From Hyphomicrobiales bacterium (lineage in GTDB: Bacteria > Pseudomonadota > Alphaproteobacteria > Rhizobiales > Rhizobiaceae), in the NCBI GenBank assembly GCA_011087745.1, contig JAALLB010000067.1, forward strand, positions 1 to 8,116: 8,116 bases of DNA, read 5' to 3'. The position numbers and the translations under genes are program-made. Of the stretch, positions 1 through 6,922 are shown one piece after another (within the stretch, counting starts at the first letter, position 1; each line of letters starts with the position of its first letter). Below the pieces are notes generated by a model. That model saw only the letters and a program-made list of their open reading frames with translations. It made no database searches and was not told the origin of the DNA.

Positions 1-16
1 TTCGTATCATATCACA

Positions 17-36
17 CCAAAACATTCGGGTTTTGG
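17..36 (+). promoter_or_regulatory. hairpin overlapping the pmtA ribosome binding site
   Basis: A perfect 7-bp inverted repeat, CCAAAAC (17-23) and GTTTTGG (30-36), encloses the six-base loop ATTCGG. The last two bases of the right arm are the first GG of the likely Shine-Dalgarno sequence GGAG (35-38), which lies four bases before the ATG at 43. If the RNA folds this way, part of the ribosome binding site is paired. There is no T-tract after the stem, so it is not a typical intrinsic terminator. It could equally be a DNA operator or chance, because the stem is A/T rich with three G-C pairs. Confidence 0.4.
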
Positions 37-42
37 AGTAGG

Positions 43-638
43 ATGGGTATAACATCAAAAATATTTTTGATCGATTCAGGGATGATTTCAGGTTCATTAA
101 AGGTTGGATAAAAAGCCTAGGTGTTGTGGGCTCTATAAAACCAACTGGTAAAATTGCCGCCAATTATATTGCGAGTTTACTACCAATTGATACGGGGTTG
201 CCCGTTCTCGAACTTGGACCCGGTACTGGCGTAATCACCAAGGAAATTTTGGAGCGCGGTCTTGAGCCATCCAAGATTGTTAGTGTTGAATATAGTAAAG
301 AATTTTATGCTTATCTTACCGAAAATTATCCGGGTGTTAAATTTGTAAATGGTGATGCGCTCGATTTGGAAAATACTCTCAAAGATATTGAATATGATAC
401 TTACGCGGGCGTAGTTTGCGCTATTCCACTGCTTAATTTTCCCATGGAGCAGCGAACAAAGATTATTCAGGAAAGTTTGAAACTGATAGAGGCGAACGGC
501 CCTCTTATTCAGCTTTGTTATGGTCCCAAGCCACCAGTAGCAGCAATTCCGGGCCAGTTTACCGTGGAAAAATCAGACCAAATTTTTAGAAACATTCCCC
601 CGGCAGGAATATGGATTTATCGTAAAGACGTGCAATAA
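43..638 (+). CDS. pmtA: phospholipid N-methyltransferase PmtA, with a one-base frameshift near the start
   Basis: This is a SAM-dependent methyltransferase of the Rhizobium/Sinorhizobium PmtA type, which methylates phosphatidylethanolamine stepwise towards phosphatidylcholine at the cytoplasmic membrane. The SAM-binding glycine loop reads VLELGPGTGVITK (about residues 54-66). IPLLNFP and the C-terminal NIPPAGIWIYR are family signatures. The part uninterrupted to the TAA at 636-638 begins at a GTG at 126, but family-like sequence (NIFDRFRDD, then FRFIKGWIKSLGVVGSIKPTG) continues upstream in that frame as far as about 60, with no start codon and a stop at 39. An ATG at 43, with GGAG at 35-38, lies one frame off. 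One extra base in the A-run at 57-61 (or the T-run at 64-68) would join them into about 198 residues, the normal family length. I therefore set the start at 43 and treat the break as a likely base-call error; if it is real, the protein would lack its N-terminus. The next gene begins 38 bases downstream. Confidence 0.85.
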
Positions 639-676
639 GTTTTACATTCCTTTTTTGAACCTCTTGGAAGTTTTCA

Positions 677-1249
677 ATGACCTTACCAAAAATTTTATGT
701 TTTTCCGGCTCAACAAGATCAGGGTCAATAAATGTTCGCTTATTGGATGCTGCTGTTGACGAACTCGCATCGCTTGATTGCGAAGTTACACGCATTTCCC
801 TAGAGGATTATCCCATGCCTGTTTATAATGGGGATTTGGAAGAAAGAGATGGCGTACCAGAAAACGCCGTTAAGCTTGCAAAACTAATGAGCGAGCACGA
901 TGGCTACCTTATCACCTGTCCTGAGTATAACGGTTCATTACCGGCATTGATGAAAAATACAATTGATTGGATGACCCGTGTTCCAGCAGACCAGGCAACT
1001 CCATTTGCTGGTAAGGTCGCAGCGATCGGAGCTTGTTCTCCAGGTGGCATGGGCGGTATAGCAATGCTTTATCACTTGCGCGAAATTTTGGTACGACTGG
1101 GTTCACTGGTTGTCAGTGAGCAAGTGGCCGTTGGTAACGGATTTAATGCATTTGATGAAAACGATGAACTAACCGATCAACGCAGCGGCCAGTTTCTGAA
1201 AGCCGCCGCTAAATCTCTCGCCACTAAGGCAGCACTTTTGAAAGTATAG
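677..1249 (+). CDS. NADPH-dependent FMN reductase family flavoprotein
   Basis: A 190-residue flavodoxin-fold protein of the NADPH-dependent FMN reductase family (chromate reductase/quinone reductase relatives such as ChrR/YieF). The FMN phosphate loop GSTRSGSIN is at residues 11-19, and the flavin-contacting motif PEYNGSLP is at 82-89, followed by KNTIDW. The later SPGGMGG segment is also typical. Such enzymes are cytosolic and use NAD(P)H to reduce flavins, quinones or other acceptors; the physiological substrate cannot be read from sequence. The start is the ATG at 677, with GGAAG at 666-670 six bases upstream. It follows pmtA by 38 bases and its TAG ends two bases before pyrF, so it is probably co-transcribed with both. 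No frame disruption is seen. Confidence 0.88.
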   Translation: MTLPKILCFSGSTRSGSINVRLLDAAVDELASLDCEVTRISLEDYPMPVYNGDLEERDGVPENAVKLAKLMSEHDGYLITCPEYNGSLPALMKNTIDWMTRVPADQATPFAGKVAAIGACSPGGMGGIAMLYHLREILVRLGSLVVSEQVAVGNGFNAFDENDELTDQRSGQFLKAAAKSLATKAALLKV

Positions 1250-1251
1250 AT

Positions 1252-1944
1252 ATGACTCCTAAAGATCGATTGATTGTTCCGCTCGATGTTCCTACCGTCA
1301 TGGATGCTGAACAACTTGTCGAGCTATTGGGTGATACAGTATCTTATTACAAAATCGGTCACCAACTTGCTTTTGCCGGAGGACTAAATTTTGTCCGCGA
1401 ACTTCGTGATATGCGCAAACAGGTTTTTCTGGATATGAAGCTGCTGGATATTGATAATACAATCACCAAGGGCATCGAGAACATCGTAAAAATGGACGTT
1501 CAAATGACAACATTGCATGCCTATCCCAAAGCTATGAAAGCTGCGGTTGAGGCAGCAAAGGGATCCAAACTTTGCTTGCTTGGTGTTACCGTATTAACAT
1601 CCATGGATGATGCAGATTTGGTCGATGCCGGTTTTGCCGATAAAGCCGAAAATTTGGTTTTAAAACGCGCTGAACAAGCAAGCACACTTGGCATGGGTGG
1701 TGTTGTTTCATCTGCACAGGAAGCCAGCCGTATTCGTAAAATTATCAGCCCCAATATGGCAATCGTTACACCTGGCATCAGGCCTGCTGGGTCGCAAGCA
1801 GGCGACCAAAAACGTATTATGACCCCAGCAGATGCAATTGCCGCAGGGTCCACCCACCTCGTGGTTGGCCGCCCTGTCACTGGAGCTGAAAACCCAAAAC
1901 AAGCTGCGCAATACATAGTGGATGAAATTGCTTCTGCTTTGTGA
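1252..1944 (+). CDS. pyrF: orotidine 5'-phosphate decarboxylase
   Basis: Catalyses the last step of de novo UMP synthesis, decarboxylating OMP to UMP in the cytosol. The 230-residue length is normal for a bacterial PyrF. The N-terminal LDVP (11-14) supplies an early active-site Asp. The catalytic Asp-Lys-Asp cluster is in FLDMKLLDIDNT, with D61, K63 and D66; the DIDNT variant in place of the commoner DIPNT is, from memory, the usual Rhizobiales form. The C-terminal phosphate-binding elements TPGIRP and VVGRPVTGAENP are both present. The start ATG is two bases after the flavoprotein stop, which implies translation coupled to that gene. The frame is intact throughout. Confidence 0.96.
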   Translation: MTPKDRLIVPLDVPTVMDAEQLVELLGDTVSYYKIGHQLAFAGGLNFVRELRDMRKQVFLDMKLLDIDNTITKGIENIVKMDVQMTTLHAYPKAMKAAVEAAKGSKLCLLGVTVLTSMDDADLVDAGFADKAENLVLKRAEQASTLGMGGVVSSAQEASRIRKIISPNMAIVTPGIRPAGSQAGDQKRIMTPADAIAAGSTHLVVGRPVTGAENPKQAAQYIVDEIASAL

Positions 1945-2053
1945 AGAATTATTAATATTGATCAAAATCCTTGAAATCCACCATTTCCGTACTACCTCTA
2001 GGTCAAGCAAGGTTGCGCCAAGGTGGCGGCCTAAATCATTTCAGGGACTAAAC

Positions 2054-2486
2054 ATGACAAATTCTCTAATCCGCCTAGCCTGGACGCCTGTTACAATTGC
2101 CATGATGGTAATCGGATTTATGATTGCTTGGCCACTGGGTCTGGCGATGCTTACTTACATCATCTGGGGTGATCGTCTTGAGGCTTTCAAAAAAGATGTA
2201 AATTGCGCGACTGATAAAGTCGCAGATACAATCAAAAAAAGCTACCCGCCCTTCTAACCCGCCAAGAACCGGTAATGCAGCCTTTGATGATTGGCGCGAT
2301 ATCGAACTTGCAAGGCTTGATGAAGAGCGCAGAAAACTGGATGAGACACGTTCAGAATTTGACGAGTATCAACGAGATTTGCGTCGGGCCAAAGATATGG
2401 AAGAATTTGATGCATTTCTAAAATCACGCAAACGTAAACCAGCTCCACGATCAAAAAAATCTGGCGGCGATGCAAACGAGAAATAA
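2054..2486 (+). CDS. DUF2852 membrane/coiled-coil protein, frameshifted at an A7 run
   Basis: This belongs to the DUF2852 family of Rhizobiales and relatives, whose function is unknown. The N-terminal half has the conserved LIRLAWTPVTIA and a hydrophobic segment at about residues 10-40 (MMVIGFMIAWPLGLAMLTYI) ending in WGDRLEAFK. The reading frame from 2054 stops at 2257 after KKSYPPF. In the next frame the family C-terminus follows directly: TGNAAFDDWRDIELARLDEER, then a charged helix likely to form a coiled coil, ending in a Lys/Arg-rich tail at the TAA 2484-2486. Removing one A from the seven-A run at 2234-2240 joins the halves into about 143 residues, reading IKKATRPSNPPRTGNAAFDD across the join. 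The start ATG at 2054 has a weak CAGGGA seven bases upstream; upstream extension in frame to 1922 does not look like family sequence. It probably ends the pyrF transcript. Confidence 0.8.
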
Positions 2487-2510
2487 ATCAGCGAGACATT
2501 TTTGGTTTCG

Positions 2511-2544
2511 AAAGTGGAGATTAATTACTCCGCTTTTTTGTTTT
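2511..2544 (+). terminator. intrinsic (Rho-independent) terminator
   Basis: AAAGTGGAG (2511-2519) pairs with CTCCGCTTT (2528-2536) through a nine-base-pair stem with one T-G wobble and the loop ATTAATTA. The right arm runs into six consecutive Ts (2534-2539), followed by another T4. It begins 24 bases after the DUF2852 stop and is placed to end the pmtA-to-DUF2852 transcription unit before the YgjP-type gene. Confidence 0.85.
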
Positions 2545-2577
2545 CAAAATCGGCAAAGAATCGTTTAATATAGTGCG

Positions 2578-3321
2578 ATGGCATTTTCTTTCTTCAGACA
2601 ATTACAAAAAAGAGACCGCGATTTTGAAATAGAAATCAACGGTCAGGTGTTGCCGGTAAAAGTAATAGAAAATGACCGTGCCAAACGATTAACCCTTAGA
2701 CTCTTTCCAGCTGGCGATGGTTTGAAAGTTTCAACACCTGGTCATGTGGGTGATGAGGAAATTGAAGAGTTTGTGCATCGTAACCGCAATTGGGCAGCAA
2801 CAAGGATTGCCAGACTTCCCAAACGGGTTAAACTAAATCACGGCGCTACAATTCCCTTTAAAGGTGTTGAACACACGATTGTATCAAGCGGTAGTTTACG
2901 GGGTCTTGTTCAGGTTAAATCTGAAAATGATCAGCCAATATTAAGTGTTCTCGGCGAACCCTCTGCAGCAAGTCGGAAACTGGTTTCGTTCATGAAGCGA
3001 GAAGCACGCAAGGAGTTGGACAGGATAGTCAACATACATGCTGACAAAATTGGAATACGCCCCAAGCAAATTCGAATAACTGATACCACAAGTCGCTGGG
3101 GATCGTGTTCTTCTACGCGCACCTTATCGTTTTCGTGGCGAATAATTATGGCGCCGCCCCAGGTGCTAAATTACCTAGCAGCTCATGAAGTTGCACATCT
3201 ACAGGAAATGAACCACTCGGATCGGTTTTGGAAACTCACAAAGGAACTTTGCCCAGATACAGATATCCAAAAAACCTGGCTGCGCGCACATGGAGCAAAG
3301 CTGCATGCAATCAGTGTCTAA
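2578..3321 (+). CDS. YgjP-like M48-type zinc metallopeptidase-fold protein
   Basis: A 247-residue protein of the YgjP / DUF45 family, a gluzincin-like metallopeptidase fold related to WLM and SprT domains. The zinc motif HEVAH is at residues 203-207, inside LAAHEVAHLQEMNHSDRFW, and the third metal ligand is the His at 213 in MNHSDRFW. The family segment SRWGSCSSTRTLSFSWR precedes it. The N-terminal half carries the usual basic beta-rich region (RAKRLTLRLFPAGDGLKVSTP). E. coli YgjP has been reported as a UTP pyrophosphatase, so neither protease nor phosphohydrolase activity should be assumed. The start ATG at 2578 lacks a clear Shine-Dalgarno; a weak -10-like AT stretch (about 2564-2572) lies very close upstream. 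The gene is monocistronic in appearance: a terminator precedes it, and its stop overlaps a convergent minus-strand microprotein by four bases. Confidence 0.88.
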   Translation: MAFSFFRQLQKRDRDFEIEINGQVLPVKVIENDRAKRLTLRLFPAGDGLKVSTPGHVGDEEIEEFVHRNRNWAATRIARLPKRVKLNHGATIPFKGVEHTIVSSGSLRGLVQVKSENDQPILSVLGEPSAASRKLVSFMKREARKELDRIVNIHADKIGIRPKQIRITDTTSRWGSCSSTRTLSFSWRIIMAPPQVLNYLAAHEVAHLQEMNHSDRFWKLTKELCPDTDIQKTWLRAHGAKLHAISV

Positions 3322-3419
3322 CCGATCAGATAAACGATAAATGCCAGGATAAGGCAGACTAGAAGGCCCCAGAAAAAGACTCTCCAAGCATTGTCTTCAT
3401 AGTGAGATACATCGTTCAT
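3318..3419 (-). CDS. 33-residue single-pass membrane microprotein
   Basis: Reading the minus strand from the ATG at 3419-3417 gives a 33-residue protein beginning MNDVSHYEDNAWRVFFWG and ending in IVYLIG before TAG (3320-3318). The first 13 residues are polar and mostly acidic. Residues 14-32 form one continuous hydrophobic helix with no charge, enough to cross the inner membrane once. A good ribosome binding site, GGGAG, lies at 3432-3428, eight bases before the start. The stop overlaps the last four bases of the convergent ygjP-like gene. The SD, the start and the amphitopic layout together argue for a real gene. Function is unknown; similar tiny membrane proteins often bind and tune larger membrane complexes, but nothing here names a partner. 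Confidence 0.7.
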   Translation of the reverse strand: MNDVSHYEDNAWRVFFWGLLVCLILAFIVYLIG

Positions 3420-3442
3420 TTCTTTTTCTCCCAAAATCATGC

Positions 3443-3473
3443 TGCAGGATTATGCTTTCGCATATCACCTGCA
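3443..3473. repeat. imperfect hairpin in the divergent intergenic region
   Basis: TGCAGG (3443-3448) pairs with CCTGCA (3468-3473), and nested inside TATGC (3451-3455) pairs with GCATA (3460-3464) around a TTTC loop. A small internal loop of AT versus TCA separates the two stems. It lies between the minus-strand microprotein (SD at 3432-3428) and the plus-strand methyltransferase gene (start 3553). No strong T-tract follows on either side, so it is more likely a leader structure or protein-binding site than a terminator. Confidence 0.4.
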
Positions 3474-3552
3474 TCTGCTATCCCAGTTTTATTCGAATAC
3501 AATCAAGATTACTATGAGTTATTTAGCCTTATCCATTGGAGCAGTATAGAGT

Positions 3553-4551
3553 TTGGCAAAGCCTGACCAAAAACAGAAGAAACCAGCCGCAGACCATTCA
3601 CGCACAAAAGTTGAAACAAATGCAAAACCCGCGTTCGTTTCAAAAAAGCGTTTGAAAGATGTGTGCCCTTTGGTTCTGGAAAATATGCCAAGCAATGATT
3701 ACGCGTTATTGGACAGCTGTAATGGTCAAAAGCTTGAGCGCTATGGCAAACTCAAAATAATTCGCCCGGAAGCACAAGTCATCTGGCAGCCTCAGCGATC
3801 ACAATCAGAGTGGAAAGATGTCGATGCGATATTCACTGGTGACACTACAGAGGAAGGTGCTGGTCGGTGGGCATTTCCAAAAAAGCAACTGCCCGAAACC
3901 TGGCCACTTAGTTGGGAAGGCATAAATTACCTTGGTCGGTTTACATCATTCCGCCATGTCGGTGTTTTCCCGGAACAAGCGGTGCACTGGAAGTTTATGG
4001 AAGAAAAAATCAAACACCGGGTTTCTCAAGGCAAAGAGTTCAAAGTGCTTAATCTTTTTGGTTACACAGGACTGGCATCTCTGGTTGCTGCAAAAGCAGG
4101 TGCTCATGTAACCCACGTTGATGCATCCAAAAGAGCAATTGTATGGGCCCGCGAAAACCAGGATGACGCAGATTTGGGCGATAAGCCTATTCGCTGGATC
4201 TGTGAAGATGCGGTTCGGTTTTGCGAACGGGAAGTGCGTCGCGGCAATTTTTATGATGGCGTTTTGCTTGATCTTCCTGCCTATGGGCGAGGGCCAAAAG
4301 GCGAAGTATGGCAGCTTTTTGATGACCTACCCCATATGCTTGATTTGGTGCGCGCAATAACCAACGAAAAATCATCTTTCGTAGTTCTTACAGCATACGC
4401 AATTAGAGCCTCATTTTATGCCATGCATGAAATAATGCAGGAAAAGTTTGGTGATTGCGGTGGCGAACTTCAATCAGGTGAACTGGTTTTGCGTACAGAA
4501 AAAAGTGACCGCCTATTATCAACTTCGATGTTCAGCAGATGGGTGGCGTGA
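3553..4551 (+). CDS. class I SAM-dependent RNA methyltransferase, RlmI-like
   Basis: A 332-residue Rossmann-fold methyltransferase of the COG1092/RlmI-like group, which methylates rRNA cytosines or unknown substrates. The SAM loop LNLFGYTG is at residues 166-173, the ribose-binding acidic residue is D190 in HVDAS, and EDA (about 208-210) is the adenine-contacting motif. The catalytic-loop region reads LLDLPAYGRGPKGEVW (238-253), where relatives usually have a DPP core. The first 30 residues are Lys-rich and look unstructured. It lacks an obvious PUA domain. The start is a TTG at 3553; GGAG at 3538-3541 is eleven bases upstream, longer than ideal. Its TGA overlaps the next gene's ATG (TGATG at 4549-4553), so it heads a translationally coupled operon with a second RNA methyltransferase. 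The exact nucleotide target is not predictable from sequence. Confidence 0.85.
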   Translation: MAKPDQKQKKPAADHSRTKVETNAKPAFVSKKRLKDVCPLVLENMPSNDYALLDSCNGQKLERYGKLKIIRPEAQVIWQPQRSQSEWKDVDAIFTGDTTEEGAGRWAFPKKQLPETWPLSWEGINYLGRFTSFRHVGVFPEQAVHWKFMEEKIKHRVSQGKEFKVLNLFGYTGLASLVAAKAGAHVTHVDASKRAIVWARENQDDADLGDKPIRWICEDAVRFCEREVRRGNFYDGVLLDLPAYGRGPKGEVWQLFDDLPHMLDLVRAITNEKSSFVVLTAYAIRASFYAMHEIMQEKFGDCGGELQSGELVLRTEKSDRLLSTSMFSRWVA

Positions 4552-5401
4552 TGAGCGACAACCAGCCAAATCGTCCTGGTCGTATTTTTGAGATCACCGC
4601 GGTTTCAAATCCACGCATTAAATCCATCAAGGCACTTTCTCAAAAGAAGAACCGTGATCTGGATGGAACATTTCTGGTTGAGGGAATAAAACTTGTCAGG
4701 GATGCTTTCGAGAACGGCTGGCAAATCGAAACGCTGATTTATGCAGCAACAACAAACGACAATGTTCAGGTAACAGAGCTTGCTGCAAAACTTCGGGTGG
4801 CTGGTGCAGATATTTTGGAAGTAAATGAGAAAGTTCTCTCCTCGATTACCCGCCGCGACAACCCGCAACTGGTTGTTGGTGTTATGCGGCAAAACTGGAA
4901 GCGAGCTCCAGAAAAAATCTCAAACCCATCAACCACCTGGATTGCATTGGATCGTGTTCGCGATCCAGGAAATCTTGGAACAATAATTCGCACAGCTGAT
5001 TCTGCTGGCGTTGAAGGTATTATTTTGGTGGGTGAAACTACAGACCCATTTTCGATGGAAGCAACACGAGCCAGCATGGGCTCGATATTTAATGTTCCAC
5101 TCGTGCGTATGGATGTTACAGAGTTTTTAAAATGGCGCATAACTTGGGAAGGCCTTGTGGTAGGCACACACTTGGAAGGGGCAACAGATTTTCGTAAAAT
5201 CGATACAGGAGTGCACCCGTTTTGCTGTTGATGGGTAATGAACAAAAAGGCCTGCCAGATGACCTTGCTGCAACCTGTGATAAGTTGGCACTTATTCCAA
5301 TGCATGGGGCAGCGGATTCGCTAAATCTTGCAATTGCAACAGGTGTTATGCTGTTTCATATGGGTAAGAAATTGCCGCCAGTAAAAGGCATGGGCAAATA
5401 A
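4551..5401 (+). CDS. TrmH/SpoU family RNA 2'-O-methyltransferase, with a one-base frameshift
   Basis: A SPOUT-class enzyme that 2'-O-methylates ribose in tRNA or rRNA. The N-terminal substrate-binding domain is recognisable from VSNPRIKSIKALSQKK and FLVEGIKLV (41-49). SpoU motif 1 is DRVRDPGNLGTIIRTADSAG (134-153) with the conserved Asn and Arg. Motif 2 is ATRASMGSIFNVPLV. The frame then stops at 5229-5231 after GVHPFCC, but motif 3 continues in another frame from about 5213: APVLLLMGNEQKGLPDDL, then DSLNLAIATGVMLFHM, to the TAA at 5399-5401. A single missing base near 5205-5213 restores a 283-residue enzyme of normal length with the C-terminal trefoil knot. I prefer the ATG at 4551, in a TGATG overlap with the upstream stop, over the in-frame ATG at 4539. 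The stop overlaps the lspA start (TAATG). If the break were real, the SAM-binding knot would be lost. Confidence 0.85.
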
Positions 5402-5907
5402 TGCGGATCTATTGGACGCTCATCATTATCGTACTGGTTCTTCTGGATCAGTTATCCAAGTGGATGGTTGAGACCATGCTTCCTTTGCAGCAGCAAATTG
5501 AGGTAGTTCCGTTTTTCAGCCTGTTTAGAACTTATAATTATGGCGTTGCGTTTTCTTTGCTGGAAGGGCTGGGACAGTGGCCGTTGGTGATCATGACAGC
5601 CCTGATAATTGGTTTTGTAATCTGGCTTTGGCGAGGACTTGGTACAAATCGCATTCTTTCAGAGTTTGGGTATGCATTTGTGATTGGTGGTGCAATTGGC
5701 AATTTGATTGATCGAGCATTTCTGGGCAAGGTGATCGACATGATTTTATTTCACATTGATAGTTTAGAATTTAGGTTTGCAGTTTTTAACCTGGCAGATA
5801 CATTTATAACCATTGGCGCAATGGCCATAATTCTCGATGAGATTTTAATTTGGCGCAGAACGCGCAACGAAACAAAAGAGCAGGACAAGGAAGTTCATGA
5901 TGGCTGA
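5401..5907 (+). CDS. lspA: lipoprotein signal peptidase (signal peptidase II)
   Basis: An inner-membrane aspartyl protease that removes the signal peptide from diacylglyceryl-modified prolipoproteins. The 168-residue protein has the expected four hydrophobic segments (about 4-18, 58-80, 88-102, 130-150). Conserved family elements are DQLSKW near the N-terminus, NYGVAFSLL (46-54), GGAIGNLIDR (96-105), GKVIDMI and FNLADTFITIG. By comparison with P. aeruginosa LspA, the catalytic aspartates are D113 in VIDM and D133 in NLAD. The ATG at 5401 shares its first base with the upstream TAA, and the stop lies inside the start region of the next gene. The frame is intact. The charged tail after residue 150 is short and cytoplasmic. 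Confidence 0.95.
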   Translation: MRIYWTLIIIVLVLLDQLSKWMVETMLPLQQQIEVVPFFSLFRTYNYGVAFSLLEGLGQWPLVIMTALIIGFVIWLWRGLGTNRILSEFGYAFVIGGAIGNLIDRAFLGKVIDMILFHIDSLEFRFAVFNLADTFITIGAMAIILDEILIWRRTRNETKEQDKEVHDG

Positions 5908-6895
5908 TACATTCAAGGCAATTCAGGTTTCACGTGATGAAGAGAAGAAACAATCCGTTAATGTGGTTGAACTGACAAACGATGATCTCATGGAAGGCGA
6001 TGTTACAATCGCGGTTGAAGCAACAACTGTAAACTATAAAGACGGCCTTGCTATCACAGGTAAAAGCCCGGTCATCAGACATTGGCCTATGGTTCCAGGC
6101 ATTGATCTTGTCGGTACCGTACTTGATTCTGCCTCTGCAGAATTTGGTGAAGGCGACAAAGTGCTTCTCAATGGCTTTGGTGTGGGTGAAGCACATTGGG
6201 GTGGATATGCAGAACGTGCCCGATTGAAATCAGACTGGCTCATTACATTGCCCACTGGCATCGATCCTAAACAGGCAATGGGCGTCGGGACAGCCGGTTA
6301 CACTGCAATGTTGTGTGTCATGACACTAGAGCGTTACGGCCTTACACCATCTTCTGGACCGATTGTTGTTACAGGTGCAAATGGCGGCGTTGGCTCTGTG
6401 GCAATTTCAATTCTTTCCAAACTCGGCTGTCACGTGATTGCTTCAACGGGACGTGTGGATGAAAGTGATTTCCTCAAGGAATTAGGCGCCAATGAAATAA
6501 TAGACCGCGCTGAACTATCTGAGGCTGGTCGTCCATTGGGCAAGGAACGTTGGGCTGGCGGTGTTGACGCGGTAGGTTCGCACACGCTTGCAAATCTTTT
6601 GGCTCAAACAAATTATGGTGGCGCGGTAGCAGCATGTGGATTGGCGCAAGGGTTTGATCTTCCAGCAACCGTTATGCCATTTATCTTGCGCGGTGTTGCC
6701 TTGCTTGGCGTAGATTCGGTAATGGCATCTAAGGAACTGCGAAAAGAAGCCTGGAGCAGAATTGCAACCGACCTTGATATGAGCAAACTTGCAGCGCTTA
6801 CAACAGAAATTGGTTTTGACGACATCATTCAAACAGCAACAGATATTGTTGATGGCAAAGTTCGTGGACGCGTAATTGTTGATATGAAATCATAA
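5900..6895 (+). CDS. acuI: acryloyl-CoA reductase-type MDR oxidoreductase (AcuI/YhdH family)
   Basis: A medium-chain dehydrogenase/reductase of the YhdH/AcuI branch, which lacks zinc and uses NADPH to reduce acryloyl-CoA to propionyl-CoA. In marine alphaproteobacteria this detoxifies acryloyl-CoA from DMSP or 3-hydroxypropionate metabolism; other members act on related enones. Family motifs are NYKDGLA (45-51), VPGIDLVG, HWGGYAERAR, the GxGTAGYTAM stretch and the dinucleotide loop VTGANGGVGSVAI (157-169), followed by STGR, which fits NADPH preference. The 331-residue length is typical. Two ATGs are possible, 5897 and 5900; AAGGAAG (5887-5893) is better spaced from 5900. It overlaps the end of lspA by eight bases. 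No DMSP lyase or propionate gene is visible here, so the metabolic context stays open and the symbol is by family resemblance. Confidence 0.85.
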   Translation: MADTFKAIQVSRDEEKKQSVNVVELTNDDLMEGDVTIAVEATTVNYKDGLAITGKSPVIRHWPMVPGIDLVGTVLDSASAEFGEGDKVLLNGFGVGEAHWGGYAERARLKSDWLITLPTGIDPKQAMGVGTAGYTAMLCVMTLERYGLTPSSGPIVVTGANGGVGSVAISILSKLGCHVIASTGRVDESDFLKELGANEIIDRAELSEAGRPLGKERWAGGVDAVGSHTLANLLAQTNYGGAVAACGLAQGFDLPATVMPFILRGVALLGVDSVMASKELRKEAWSRIATDLDMSKLAALTTEIGFDDIIQTATDIVDGKVRGRVIVDMKS

Positions 6896-6922
6896 ACCAA
6901 AAGCCACGGTAAGGAGCAGCCA

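Noticed and set aside
1521..1916. Minus-strand open frame (131 codons) opposite pyrF
   Set aside because: It is fully antisense to conserved PyrF coding sequence and has no family features.
2016..2028. CGCCA-AGG-TGGCG mini-hairpin between pyrF and DUF2852
   Set aside because: A five-base-pair stem with a three-base loop and no T-tract is too weak for a terminator and likely by chance.
1922..2053. Upstream extension of the DUF2852 frame starting at 1922
   Set aside because: It overlaps the end of pyrF and the translated stretch does not look like family sequence; the ATG at 2054 begins the conserved LIRLAWTP region.
3491..3498. Palindrome ATTCGAAT upstream of the RlmI-like gene
   Set aside because: An eight-base palindrome in an AT-rich gap is expected by chance and matches no operator I can name with confidence.
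4766..5305. Long minus-strand open frame (179 codons) opposite the TrmH-like gene
   Set aside because: The plus strand carries SpoU motifs across the same bases; the minus frame has no recognisable domain, no good SD and a composition typical of a shadow frame.
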